From Planctomycetota bacterium (GTDB lineage Bacteria; Planctomycetota; Planctomycetia; Pirellulales; UBA1268): a DNA stretch of 49,889 nt. The stretch spans positions 1 to 49,889 of the forward strand of contig JAGWVR010000014.1 in assembly GCA_018970785.1 (NCBI GenBank), in the 5' to 3' direction. The notes beneath the pieces were generated by a model. That model did no database searches. It saw only the letters and a list, made by a program, of their open reading frames with translations, and was not told the origin of the DNA. The position numbers and the translations under genes were made by a program. The stretch's first letter is position 1, and every line of letters starts with the position of its first letter. Positions 14,490 through 22,968 of this stretch are shown in pieces.

Positions 14490-16382
14490 ATGATGCGCTT
14501 TTCCCTCTCCTGGCCCCGCCGTGTCACGGGGCGCCGCCGCGGGCCGCTCCGCCGCCGTGACCGCCTCGGCTGCGGCGTCCACGCCGCCGGCCTCCACGGC
14601 CTGGAGCTGTTCGAGCGGCGCGTGGCCCTGGCCGCCGACCTGGCCGTGAGCGTGTTCGAGGCCGATGCCTGGTACGTGCCCGGGTCGCAGACGAGCATCA
14701 CCTTCGACCTGGTGAACAAGGGCGACGCCGCCGCGACCGGCGCCCAGTTCACCTCGTCGCTGTCGGGTCAGATCACGTCGCCCAACTGGAAGGCGACCTA
14801 CGCCGGCGGCGCCACCGGCCCGGCCAGCGGGTTCGGCGCGATCGGCGCCACTGTGACGATGCCGGCGGGCGGTTCGGCGCGGTTCACGATCACCGGCGCC
14901 ATCGGCGCCAACGCCACCGGAGCGCTCGTCAACTCGGCCAACGCGTCGCTCGCCGGCGACGGCAACACGGCCGACAACACTGCCGTCGCCACGCTGCGGT
15001 TCGTCCCCAAGTCGGTCGTCGCCACCAACGACGCCGCCTACGCCAGCACCTCGATCGTCCGCCTTCTCGACCCGGCCACGGGCGGCACGCGGACGACCGC
15101 GTTCGCCTTCGAACCGGGTTTCAAGGGGGGCGTGCGGACCGCGATCGGGGACCTCGACGGCGACGGCAAGCCGGAGATCGTCGCCACCCCCGGCGTGGGG
15201 CGCGTCGCCGAGATCGTCGTCCTCCGACAGGACGTGAGCGACTCCGGCGCGGTCACGCTCGTCAAGGATCCGCGCTACTCCCTGGCACCGTTCGGCTCGG
15301 GCGAGCGGCGCGGCCTGGCGGTGGCGGTCGCCGATTTCAACGCCGACGGCCGCGACGACGTCGCCTTCGCCCGCTCGAGCGGCGCCGGCGAGGTCCGCGT
15401 CTACCATGCGACCGCCGCCGGCGGTCTGGCCTTCGCCAAGGCGTTCACGCCGTCGATCCCCGGCAACTTCACCGGCGTGTCGCTGTCGGCCGCCGACTTC
15501 GGCACGTTCGCCTCCGGCGCGGTCGTCGACGCCTCGCGCCCCGACGGCAAGGCCGAGCTGGTCGTCGCCAGCGGGGCGGGGGTCGCGCCCTTGGTGCAGG
15601 TCGTCGATCTGTCGGCGGCGACGCCCGCGGTCGTCGATTCGATCCGGCCGTTCACCGCGGCGTTCCGCGGCGGGTTGAGCGTCTCGACGGGGCGGGTCGA
15701 TCCCGACGCCACCCCCGACATCATCGTGGCCCAGGGGCAAGGGGGGACGTCGCAGGTCGAGATCTACGACGGCCGCGTCGGCAGCGCCACCAACGCCCTG
15801 CTGGCACCGGCGTTCACTGCCTTCGCCGCGCAGCCGCTTTCCAGCCGCCGCGGTCCGGTGACGACCGCCGGCATCGACATCGACGGCGACGCGCGGATCG
15901 ACTCGATCCAGCTGTCGCAGGCCTCCGCGGTCGGCACCGCCGTCCAGCAGGTCTCGGTCCTCGGGGCGCCGAAGGGGTCGACGACCTCCGGGGCCGGCGC
16001 GACGCGGGTCGCCAGCGCCGAGTCGCGGCTGGTCAACGATGTCCAGTCGGCGGTGTTCCAGGCGACCGCGTCCGGGCTCAAGTTCCGCGACGTGATCGTC
16101 GGCACCGGCGTCAGCCCGAGCTCGGCCTCGGCGACGGTCAAGGTCGACTACGAGGGCCGGCTGATCGACGGGACGAAGTTCGACGGCAACACCGGTGCGT
16201 CGTTCAACCTGTCCGGCGTCGTCGCCGGGTTCAGGGAAGGGATCCAGTCGATGAAGGTCGGCGGCCGGCGGATCCTCGTCATCCCGGCGAACCTCGCCTA
16301 CGGTGCCAGCCCGCCCGCCGGAAGCTCGATCCCCGCCAACGCCACGCTGGTATTCGACGTGGCGCTGCTGGAGACGACCTGA
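14490..16382 (+). CDS. FG-GAP repeat exoprotein with C-terminal FKBP-type prolyl isomerase domain
   Basis: 630 residues. The Arg-rich start ends in GLELFERRVALAAD, which resembles the LEPR-XLL motif at the head of many planctomycete exoproteins. Residues about 50-165 form an Ig-like CARDB/DUF11 domain (LAVSVFEADAWYVPGSQTS). Residues about 185-480 carry FG-GAP/VCBS-type Ca-binding loops (DLDGDGKPEI, DFNADGRDDV, DIDGDARIDS). Residues about 524-630 are a complete FKBP domain (VKVDYEGRLIDGTKFD, GFREGIQSMKVGGRRILVIP, YGASPPAGSSIPANATLVFD). The join of an adhesive propeller to an isomerase is unusual. It is convergent with aat only 7 bases away. GGGGAT precedes the ATG. Confidence 0.88.
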   Translation: MMRFSLSWPRRVTGRRRGPLRRRDRLGCGVHAAGLHGLELFERRVALAADLAVSVFEADAWYVPGSQTSITFDLVNKGDAAATGAQFTSSLSGQITSPNWKATYAGGATGPASGFGAIGATVTMPAGGSARFTITGAIGANATGALVNSANASLAGDGNTADNTAVATLRFVPKSVVATNDAAYASTSIVRLLDPATGGTRTTAFAFEPGFKGGVRTAIGDLDGDGKPEIVATPGVGRVAEIVVLRQDVSDSGAVTLVKDPRYSLAPFGSGERRGLAVAVADFNADGRDDVAFARSSGAGEVRVYHATAAGGLAFAKAFTPSIPGNFTGVSLSAADFGTFASGAVVDASRPDGKAELVVASGAGVAPLVQVVDLSAATPAVVDSIRPFTAAFRGGLSVSTGRVDPDATPDIIVAQGQGGTSQVEIYDGRVGSATNALLAPAFTAFAAQPLSSRRGPVTTAGIDIDGDARIDSIQLSQASAVGTAVQQVSVLGAPKGSTTSGAGATRVASAESRLVNDVQSAVFQATASGLKFRDVIVGTGVSPSSASATVKVDYEGRLIDGTKFDGNTGASFNLSGVVAGFREGIQSMKVGGRRILVIPANLAYGASPPAGSSIPANATLVFDVALLETT

Positions 16383-16389
16383 GCCCCCG

Positions 16390-17127
16390 TCAGCTCCAGG
16401 CCGGCGGTGGTGTCTCGAGCGCCGCCGCGAGGCGCGTGAGGTACTCGCGCCGCGGGATCTCCACACAGCCCTGGCGCACGAGGTGTGGATTGGCGACCTG
16501 CACGTCGAACAGAGCGTAGCCGAGGGCCCGGAGCCGGTCGACGAGGAACGCGAAGGCGATCTTCGAGGCGTCGCGGCGCGTGTGGAACATCGACTCCCCG
16601 GCGAACAGGCCGCCGACCGCCACGCCGTAGATGCCGCCGACGAGCGAACGTCCCCCGTTCCCGGTCTCCCAGACCTCGACGCTGTGCGCCCACCCGAGCC
16701 GGTGGAGCTCGCCATAGCCGCGTTCGACCTCGGGGATGATCCAGGTGTCGCCGCGGCGCGTCTGGCCGCACATCCGCACCACGCCGGCGAAGTCCTCGTC
16801 GACGGTCACGGCGAACGGATGCCGCCGCAGCGTGCGGTCGAAACGGCGCGGGCGGTGGACCGTCTCGCCCAACGGGTAGATGCAGCGCGGGTCGGGGGAA
16901 CACCAGATCACCAGCGGCTCCCCGTCGTCGTCGGCGACGCTGCCCTCGGGCCAGGGGAAGATCCCGCGCCGGTAGGCCGCCAACAGCGTGCCGGGGGAGA
17001 AGTCGCAGCCGACCGCCACGGCGCCGGCGTTCTCGCGCGAGCCGCGGCGCGGGTCGGGAAAGCGGACGGGCGAGCGCGGCGGCTCGACGGGGGGATGGGG
17101 GACGCGCGGCACCACGCGCGACAGCAT
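16390..17127 (-). CDS. aat: Leucyl/phenylalanyl-tRNA-protein transferase
   Basis: Adds Leu or Phe from aminoacyl-tRNA to proteins with N-terminal Arg or Lys, marking them for ClpS/ClpAP degradation (N-end rule). 245 residues from the ATG at 17127. Motifs of the family are visible: YRRGIFPWPEG, IWCSPDPRCIYP, DTWIIPEVERGYGELHRLG, AHSVEVWE, GGIYGVAVGGLFAGESMFH and LFDVQVANPHLVRQG. No good ribosome site precedes the ATG, and a GTG a few codons in could be used. It lies 17 bases after the BBP7 gene and may be read from its promoter. Confidence 0.93.
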   Translation of the reverse strand: MLSRVVPRVPHPPVEPPRSPVRFPDPRRGSRENAGAVAVGCDFSPGTLLAAYRRGIFPWPEGSVADDDGEPLVIWCSPDPRCIYPLGETVHRPRRFDRTLRRHPFAVTVDEDFAGVVRMCGQTRRGDTWIIPEVERGYGELHRLGWAHSVEVWETGNGGRSLVGGIYGVAVGGLFAGESMFHTRRDASKIAFAFLVDRLRALGYALFDVQVANPHLVRQGCVEIPRREYLTRLAAALETPPPAWS

Positions 17128-17144
17128 ACCGCCGCGGCGGTCGC

Positions 17145-18218
17145 CTACCAGCGCGCCTCGAGGCCGAGGTGCGCCCCCTGGAAGAACACGCTCCCCGTCG
17201 TGCCGATCGCGGTTCCGGCCTGGGGATCGACGTTGGCCGAGAGGTCGAACTGATCGGCAGCCAGTGCCACGCCGGTGAGCCAGAGCAGGTCGTACCCGAA
17301 GCGCAGCCCCCACACGTCGGTGATCCGCCACACCCCTCCCATCGTGATCTCGGCGATCATCCCCATGTCGCCGTCGGTCGAGGCGCGCGCCGTGCGAAAC
17401 GGATCCGTGGGGGCGAGCTGGTCGAAGAACCGCTGCGACTGCCGCAGCGAGGTCCCCGCCGGGCCGACCTTGGCGGTGAAGTCGGCCGCCCAGCGCTGCC
17501 AGTTCCAGCGCCCGCGGGCGCCGATTTGGCCGGCGAACAGGTTCGACGACGCCTGGACGCCGTAGGTGCTCGGCGCCGGCGCCCCCGCCGGCACGATTCC
17601 CAGCGTCGCCGCGTCCTCGAGACCGGCCCAGCGGAAGCCGACGATCCAGTCCCACTGCCCACCGGCGTACCAGTCACAGCGCTGCCAGGGATAGCGCGAC
17701 GAACGGTCGTAGCCGCCGTCGTACTCGTGGAACAGCAGGTTGAACTCGGCCGAATTGAGCTGCGTGGCGGTCGAGACGCTCGCCAGCGTGCCCCCCGAGA
17801 GGCCGGCGGAGGTGAAGCCCAGTTCGCCGGCCGCCTGGAGCGTGCCGGCGGCGCTGCCGATGGTCGAGTTGGCATCCATGCCCCAGGCACCGAGCCAGCC
17901 CGCTTCCCAGCCGAGGCCGTCGGCGGCGTACTCGCCGTAGGCCAGCCGGGCACCGGTGCCAATCACGCTCTGCGTGTCGCCGGCGGTGAGCAGCGGCGTG
18001 GCCGGCGCGGTCGCATCGACGACCAGCGGCCGATCGACGGCGGCGTTGTTCTTCTGGAGAAACAGCGCCTCGGCGACGACGTACTGGCGCGGGTCGGCTT
18101 CCGGCCACTGTGCGCTCGCCGCCGGAACGGCCAGCAGCGACAGCATCAGGACGACGAACCGTGGGCCGCCGGTCCGACCGCGCGGCTGACCGAGCCGGTC
18201 GGCTGACGTGAGCGTCAT
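17145..18218 (-). CDS. BBP7-family outer-membrane beta-barrel protein
   Basis: 357 residues from the ATG at 18218. A signal peptide with Tat-unlike RTGGPRFVVLMLSLLAVPAASAQ covers about residues 15-38. After YVVAEALFLQKNNA the protein alternates short strands rich in aromatic residues (GWEAGWLGAWGM, EFNLLFHEYDGG, WDWIVGFRWAGLEDA) and ends on an aromatic residue (LGLEARW), as is usual for outer-membrane barrels. This agrees with the planctomycete BBP7 family; the function is unknown. It may share a transcript with aat. Its upstream gap contains a dispersed repeat at 18436-18541. Confidence 0.8.
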   Translation of the reverse strand: MTLTSADRLGQPRGRTGGPRFVVLMLSLLAVPAASAQWPEADPRQYVVAEALFLQKNNAAVDRPLVVDATAPATPLLTAGDTQSVIGTGARLAYGEYAADGLGWEAGWLGAWGMDANSTIGSAAGTLQAAGELGFTSAGLSGGTLASVSTATQLNSAEFNLLFHEYDGGYDRSSRYPWQRCDWYAGGQWDWIVGFRWAGLEDAATLGIVPAGAPAPSTYGVQASSNLFAGQIGARGRWNWQRWAADFTAKVGPAGTSLRQSQRFFDQLAPTDPFRTARASTDGDMGMIAEITMGGVWRITDVWGLRFGYDLLWLTGVALAADQFDLSANVDPQAGTAIGTTGSVFFQGAHLGLEARW

Positions 18219-18547
18219 TCCAGTCGTCCCCCCGTCCGTTCCTGGCGGCACACCCGGCACACCCGGAATATTCGTCACCCTCGGCCTGAGGCATGAGGAA
18301 CGAGGCACGAACGTGGAGCCGCGGCGGAAACGGCGAAACCTGGAGAAACCCTGCCGCCGCGGCCGGGTGGGCTGCGGAAGCGGGTGAGGGAGCGGTGGCG
18401 GTGCCGTTGCCCATAGGCCGCCTTGGCAGACCGTGGAAAACGTGATCGGCCGCCGAATGAGGCCGCTGGCGATCGCGGGACACCCTCGGCGTTTCCCGTG
18501 GTCGCCTGCGGGGACACTGGCCTCGGAGGGCGTTTGTCCACCGACAG
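18219..18547. other. Intergenic region between two minus-strand genes
   Basis: No gene is supported. The right third (18436-18541) is a copy of a dispersed repeat described separately. The rest should hold the promoter of the BBP7 gene, but no clear -35/-10 or sigma-54 site was identified. Confidence 0.5.
18436..18541 (-). repeat. Dispersed repeat R1, copy A, directly after a stop codon
   Basis: About 105 bases, roughly 80% identical by eye to 31362-31465. Read on the minus strand it starts GTGGACAAACGCCCTC, 6 bases after the stop codon of the SHD1 gene. It contains short inverted repeats (GGACA/TGTCC, and GGCC arms around an ATTC loop). It could be a transcript 3'-end element or a mobile repeat. 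Confidence 0.7.
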
Positions 18548-20866
18548 TCAGGGGCCGACGCCGGCGGCAGGCGGGATCGTCGCCGGCCCGCGCGGCGGAC
18601 CCGATGCGGGAGGTGCCGCGGCGGGGGCGATCCCCCCTTGGGGATACCCTGCCGGCGGACCACCCGGCCCGCCCGGCGACGGGATCGCCCCGGGTGGCAG
18701 TCCGGCCGCACCGGCGGCGAGCAACATTCCGATCGCCCGCAGTGCCCCGTCGTCGACCTCGAGGTCGAGTTGGATGCCCCGCTTGATCGGCTTCACCTGC
18801 AAGTCGACCAATCCGCCGGGCAGCGCGGCGCCGGCCGCGGGCGCTCCGGGTGTGATTCCGTTGGGATCAGACGGGAACCCGCCACCGACGGGATAGCCAC
18901 TGCCCGCCGGCGGCACGGTGGGCGGAACACCGCCGCCTGACGGATAACCGCTGCCGGCCGGCGGCGTCCCGCCGGGATAGCCACCGCTGGGATAGCCGCC
19001 TCCTCCCGGCGGACCGCCCCCGCCCCCCGGGTAGCCCCCCGCGCCCTGCGCCGCCTGACCGACCGCGTCGGCACGGCCGCGCGGCGAATTGGAGTAGTTG
19101 TCGCCCCCCGCGCCGGTTCCCGCTGGCGCAGCGCCGGTGGGGCTCGGCAGCACGGCAGCCAACTGCGTGGCGGCCGGCATGAGCGGCGCAAGGCGCCCCG
19201 GATCGATCCGCAGCACGATCGGGGGGCGCTTCGCGGAACCAGCCTGCTGGGCCAGAGCCCACTCCCCCATCGCCAACGACTCCGGTCCCATCGTCAGCGC
19301 CAGCGCCTGCGAACCGCAGGCGAGGTGCATCGGTCCGCCTCCGGGCGCGACACCGGTCGGGCCCGGTGCCGGAGCGAGCGCATGGCTGCGAAACCCCGGC
19401 CCCTCCTTCACTCCCGGCGTGATCGTCATCCCCGGAACCTGCGGCAGCGCCCGGACCGCTGCTTCGAACGCGCTGCCGAACGCCGCCGCCTTCGCGCCAT
19501 GGGCCACGACCAGCGTCTGCATCCCCCCTTGCTGCGCCGCGAACAACGACACGCGCTGATCGAGCCGGTCTCCGGACAGCACCTCGCGCGCCGCCGCCAT
19601 CGCCGCCTCGACGGCGCGCACGGCCGTCTCCCCGCCGGGCTGGGCGGCGAGCGGGGCCATCAGTTCCCGGACCTTTCCGAACGCGGGCTGGACGGTGGTC
19701 GCGATCAGGTCGCGGGCCTTCTGGTTGAGCGGCACCGAGACGACGCAGTCGAGCACCTCCGCCCCCGACGGCGGGGCGAACGGGCTTTCGACCGCCGCGA
19801 AGCCGTCCATCATTTCGGCCAGCGACGAGCTGGGCTTGGCGAGCAGGGCCATGTCGAGGGCGAGCTTCCTGCCCTTCCTGTCGATCGTGAGGTCGAGACG
19901 GAACGAGTCGGCGTCGGTGGCCAGCGTACGCGACGCCTCCATGCCGGCGTCGAACGCCCAGCGCCCGCCGGCCAGCGCCTGCGCGGCCCCGGGCATCGAG
20001 CCGAGCTGGGCTTCGAGCTGCTTCCGCTGCTCCGCTTCGAGCGCCGCGGCCTGGTCGATCATCGTGGCGACGTACTCGGCGGACAGCGTCTGGTAGTTGA
20101 CGCGCACGGAGATGTCGGCCGTGGGCGCGGTGCCGCCCGGTGCCGGTGCCGCGGCGAGCGCCGCGGCCGACGTCGACAGCACGGCGTGCTCCTCGTCGCA
20201 GCGGACGAGCACCGGCTGCGGCACCCCGGGAAGCGTCATCTCGAGGAGGCCGTCGACCTCGCGACCCCCGGCGAAGATCGACTTCAGCGTGTCGCGCGCC
20301 TGCTTGGCACTCTTGAACGGCAGGAAGACCACGATCTCCGTCGGCTTGCCGTCGACCACCGGCACCAGCGCCACCAACGGCCGCTTGACGTCGAACCCCG
20401 CCAGCGGCTTGCCGCCGGTCGCGGCCGCCATCGCCCCCGGCAGCGCCATCGCCACCAGCGGCTGCTGGAGGGCTTCGCCCAGATAGGTGCCGGCTTCGAG
20501 CAGCGCTGCATAGCTGCGGACGGTGATCCGCACGTACGGCTTGGCCTGTGCTTCGGCTGCCGCCGTCCCGATCGGCGGCTCGGAGGGCTTGGTGGCGTCG
20601 GGCTTCGGCTCGGCCGGCCGCGACGTGAGGTTCGCGACGTACGACCGGTCGGCCGCCGAGAGCTTCGCCAGCGGCACGCGGATCTCGCGCCCCTCCTCGA
20701 GGCGGAGCACGACCACGTCGCCGTCGAGCCGGACGAACTCGGCTTCGCGCGAGAAGCTCCCCGTCGCATCGCGCCAGGTGCGCAGTTCGCCGGCGCCGGC
20801 GACCGCCGCCACCGCTGCCACCAGCAGCGCCCCGAACAATCCCCGACCGCCGCGCCGTGCGTTCAT
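18548..20866 (-). CDS. Secreted SHD1-domain protein with Gly/Pro/Tyr-rich tail
   Basis: 772 residues. The ATG at 20866 follows GGGAGGGG. Residues about 8-26 form a hydrophobic signal segment (GLFGALLVAAVAAVAGAG). Residues about 28-80 form an SHD1 domain (RTWRDATGSFSREAEFVRL, VPLAKLSAADRSYV), a module widespread in secreted planctomycete proteins. A long middle region of unknown fold follows (FDVKRPLVALVPVVDGK, SVRVNYQTLSAEYVATMIDQ). From about residue 625 there is low-complexity sequence of GGYPGGG and PPAGSGYP type. Function unknown. It diverges from a PQQ-propeller gene over a 173-base shared promoter gap, and repeat R1 follows its stop. Confidence 0.78.
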   Translation of the reverse strand: MNARRGGRGLFGALLVAAVAAVAGAGELRTWRDATGSFSREAEFVRLDGDVVVLRLEEGREIRVPLAKLSAADRSYVANLTSRPAEPKPDATKPSEPPIGTAAAEAQAKPYVRITVRSYAALLEAGTYLGEALQQPLVAMALPGAMAAATGGKPLAGFDVKRPLVALVPVVDGKPTEIVVFLPFKSAKQARDTLKSIFAGGREVDGLLEMTLPGVPQPVLVRCDEEHAVLSTSAAALAAAPAPGGTAPTADISVRVNYQTLSAEYVATMIDQAAALEAEQRKQLEAQLGSMPGAAQALAGGRWAFDAGMEASRTLATDADSFRLDLTIDRKGRKLALDMALLAKPSSSLAEMMDGFAAVESPFAPPSGAEVLDCVVSVPLNQKARDLIATTVQPAFGKVRELMAPLAAQPGGETAVRAVEAAMAAAREVLSGDRLDQRVSLFAAQQGGMQTLVVAHGAKAAAFGSAFEAAVRALPQVPGMTITPGVKEGPGFRSHALAPAPGPTGVAPGGGPMHLACGSQALALTMGPESLAMGEWALAQQAGSAKRPPIVLRIDPGRLAPLMPAATQLAAVLPSPTGAAPAGTGAGGDNYSNSPRGRADAVGQAAQGAGGYPGGGGGPPGGGGYPSGGYPGGTPPAGSGYPSGGGVPPTVPPAGSGYPVGGGFPSDPNGITPGAPAAGAALPGGLVDLQVKPIKRGIQLDLEVDDGALRAIGMLLAAGAAGLPPGAIPSPGGPGGPPAGYPQGGIAPAAAPPASGPPRGPATIPPAAGVGP

Positions 20867-21039
20867 CACCACCCCTCCCGCTGCCGGCGGGGCCGAACGA
20901 CCCCGTCTCCCCCCACCTTGTCCGATTCCACGCCGCCGGGCAAGCCGAGCCGGGAGTGGCTTCCGAGGGCGAGCCGATCCCCCTCTCTCCGCCCCCCCGC
21001 TCCAGCTACAAAAGAGCCCGTCCGCCCGGAGGCCGCCGC

Positions 21040-22383
21040 ATGCCACGTTTCACAAGCTCCCCGCCCGCGGTCGTCATCGCGCTGGTGGCCCTGCTCGCGG
21101 CCGCGTCCGCGCCGGCCTCCGACTGGCCGCAGTGGCGCGGCCCCGACGGCCAGGGGCACGGCGGCGCCGCGGCACTGCCGGTGCGGTGGAGCGAGACGGA
21201 CAACGTCGCCTGGAAGACCGTCGTGCCGGGGCGCGGATGGTCGTCGCCGGTCGTCGCCGGCGGGCAGGTGTGGCTCACTGCCGCGGTCGAACGGGAGCCG
21301 ACCGAGGAGCAGCGCCAGCGCCGCCTCGCGGGGCGGGCCCCCGGCGAGCCCCTGTCCGTCGCCGGCACCGTCACACTTCACGCGCTGTGCGTCGACGCGG
21401 CGACGGGGCGGATGCTCCACGACGTCGAGCTGTTCACCGTCGACGACCCGCAGCCGATCCACGCGCTCAATTCCTTCGCCTCGCCGTCGCCGGTCATCGC
21501 TGGCGGGCGGTTGTTCTGCCACTTCGGCGACTTCGGCACCGCCGCCGTCGACACGGAGACGGCGCGCGTCGCGTGGCGTTCGCGCGAGGTGCGCCTCGAC
21601 CATGAGAACGGTCCTGGCAGCACACCGGTGGTGTGGAATGACCGGCTCGTCGTCCACTGCGACGGCAAGGACCGCCAGGAGGTCGTCGCCTTCGACACCG
21701 CCACCGGCGCGATCGCCTGGCGGACGCCCCGGTCGGGCGTGATGCGCGACGATCCGCAGCTCCGCAAGGCCTACGGCACGCCCCTGGTCGTGGACCTCGG
21801 TGGCCGCGACGTCGTCGTCTCACCCGGTGCCGACTGGCTGTATGGCTACGATCCGGCGACGGGGCGCGAGGACTGGAAGCTGGCCTACGGCGTCCTCGGG
21901 TTCTCGACGGTGCCGAGGCCGGTCACCGCTCACGGCCTGCTGTACGTGATCACCGGCTACATGCAGCCGGAACTGCTCGCGATCCGGCCCGCCGCCCCGG
22001 TGCCCGAGATCGCGTGGCGCGTCAAGAAAGGAGTGCCGACGATCCCCTCGCCGCTGGTCGTCGGCGACGAGCTGTTCATGGTCGCCGACAAGGGGATCGC
22101 CACCACGCTCGACGCGCACAGCGGCGAGATCCTCTGGAGTGAGCGGCTCGGCGGCAACTTCTGCGCCTCGCCGCTGGTCGCCGGCGGGCGGATCTACGCC
22201 TGCAACCGCGAGGGGGAATCGTTCGTCCTCGCCACGGGGCGCGCGTTCCGGCTCGAGGCGAAAAACGTCCTCGACGGCCGGATCTTCGCGACGCCGGCGG
22301 TCGCCGACGGTGCGCTGTTCATCCGCACCGACACGGCGCTGTACCGGATCGGTGAATCGGCGCGCGGGGCCACCGTTCCATGA
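21040..22383 (+). CDS. Secreted PQQ-like beta-propeller protein
   Basis: 447 residues. The ATG at 21040 has GGAGG eight bases upstream. A signal peptide ends near residue 26 (LLAAASAPAS). DWPQWRGPDGQG is the typical planctomycete start of this family. Repeats with W-x-x-x-G-type blades follow (GRGWSSPVVAGGQVWL, GSTPVVWNDRLVVHCDG, YGYDPATGREDWKL, IPSPLVVGDELFMVADKG, CASPLVAGGRIYACN). No PQQ-dehydrogenase catalytic Asp motif is apparent, so it is more likely a structural or binding propeller of the outer-membrane-assembly-protein-B type than an enzyme. It is divergent from the SHD1 gene. Confidence 0.87.
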   Translation: MPRFTSSPPAVVIALVALLAAASAPASDWPQWRGPDGQGHGGAAALPVRWSETDNVAWKTVVPGRGWSSPVVAGGQVWLTAAVEREPTEEQRQRRLAGRAPGEPLSVAGTVTLHALCVDAATGRMLHDVELFTVDDPQPIHALNSFASPSPVIAGGRLFCHFGDFGTAAVDTETARVAWRSREVRLDHENGPGSTPVVWNDRLVVHCDGKDRQEVVAFDTATGAIAWRTPRSGVMRDDPQLRKAYGTPLVVDLGGRDVVVSPGADWLYGYDPATGREDWKLAYGVLGFSTVPRPVTAHGLLYVITGYMQPELLAIRPAAPVPEIAWRVKKGVPTIPSPLVVGDELFMVADKGIATTLDAHSGEILWSERLGGNFCASPLVAGGRIYACNREGESFVLATGRAFRLEAKNVLDGRIFATPAVADGALFIRTDTALYRIGESARGATVP

Positions 22384-22522
22384 GCCGGACCGCCACGGCG
22401 TCGGGCAGCGGGATCATGCCGGCGGTTTTCCCCGCGTTGGGCGACGGCTATGCTCGGCAAGGAAGCGGCGCCTCGCGGCGACGACCTGGGTCTGCGTCCG
22501 CGATCTGCCGCGCCGGCCCGAC

Positions 22523-22595
22523 GCCCCCGTAGCTCAGTGGATAGAGCGACGGTTTCCTAAACCGTAGGTCGCAGGTTCGATCCCTGCCGGGGGTA
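22523..22595 (+). tRNA. tRNA-Arg (anticodon CCT)
   Basis: A 73-base cloverleaf. Acceptor GCCCCCG/CGGGGGT has a G-U first pair, the D arm is GCTCAGTGGATAGAGC, the anticodon stem ACGGT/ACCGT encloses TTCCTAA with anticodon CCT, and the T arm is GCAGGTTCGATCCCTGC. The discriminator base is A; CCA is not encoded. Confidence 0.94.
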
Positions 22596-22616
22596 GTCGT
22601 TCGCCGCGCCGTGCGT

Positions 22617-22844
22617 TCAGCGCGATTCACCGTCGTCGATCCGCCTGAAGCGCGGGACCGGTGCGCCGTCGACGACGACCGTCTCGGCGAACATCGCCGC
22701 CGGGCGCACCCACAGGCCGCGGTCGCCATACTCCTGGCGGTAGACGACCAGCTCCTCGAGCGACTCGCTGTGGCGGGCCACGCCGAGGACGGTGTAGTCG
22801 CGCCCCTTGTAGTGGCGGTAACGGCCCGGCTGAACGGCGGTCAC
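22617..22844 (-). CDS. DUF1653 small protein
   Basis: 75 residues starting at a GTG with GGAG nine bases upstream. The sequence follows the DUF1653 consensus: GRYRHYKGRDYTVLGVARH, SLEELVVYRQEYG, LWVRPAAMFAETV. The family is a small cytosolic SH3-like domain of unknown function. It overlaps no neighbour and lies between tRNA-Arg and the secreted GATase-like gene, which it diverges from. Confidence 0.9.
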   Translation of the reverse strand: MTAVQPGRYRHYKGRDYTVLGVARHSESLEELVVYRQEYGDRGLWVRPAAMFAETVVVDGAPVPRFRRIDDGESR

Positions 22845-22968
22845 GGGGTCGGTCTCCGGAACGGGTCTGGGTATGGTACCGGTCCGCGGCTCGGGCCATC
22901 ATTGTCCAGCGGGCGACGGCCGGCCCGTCCGCCCCCTTGCTCGTCGACGCACGGAGCGTTCGCAGTCC

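Noticed and set aside
12122..14752. 876-codon minus-strand frame across the L-serine dehydratase and sulfatase genes
   Set aside because: It crosses two well-supported genes and their gap, has no domain signature, and is composed of Arg/Pro/Ala/Val noise expected from GC-rich antisense frames.
14268..16715. 815-codon minus-strand frame opposite the FG-GAP/FKBP gene
   Set aside because: Same reason: antisense shadow. The plus strand encodes recognisable FG-GAP and FKBP domains.
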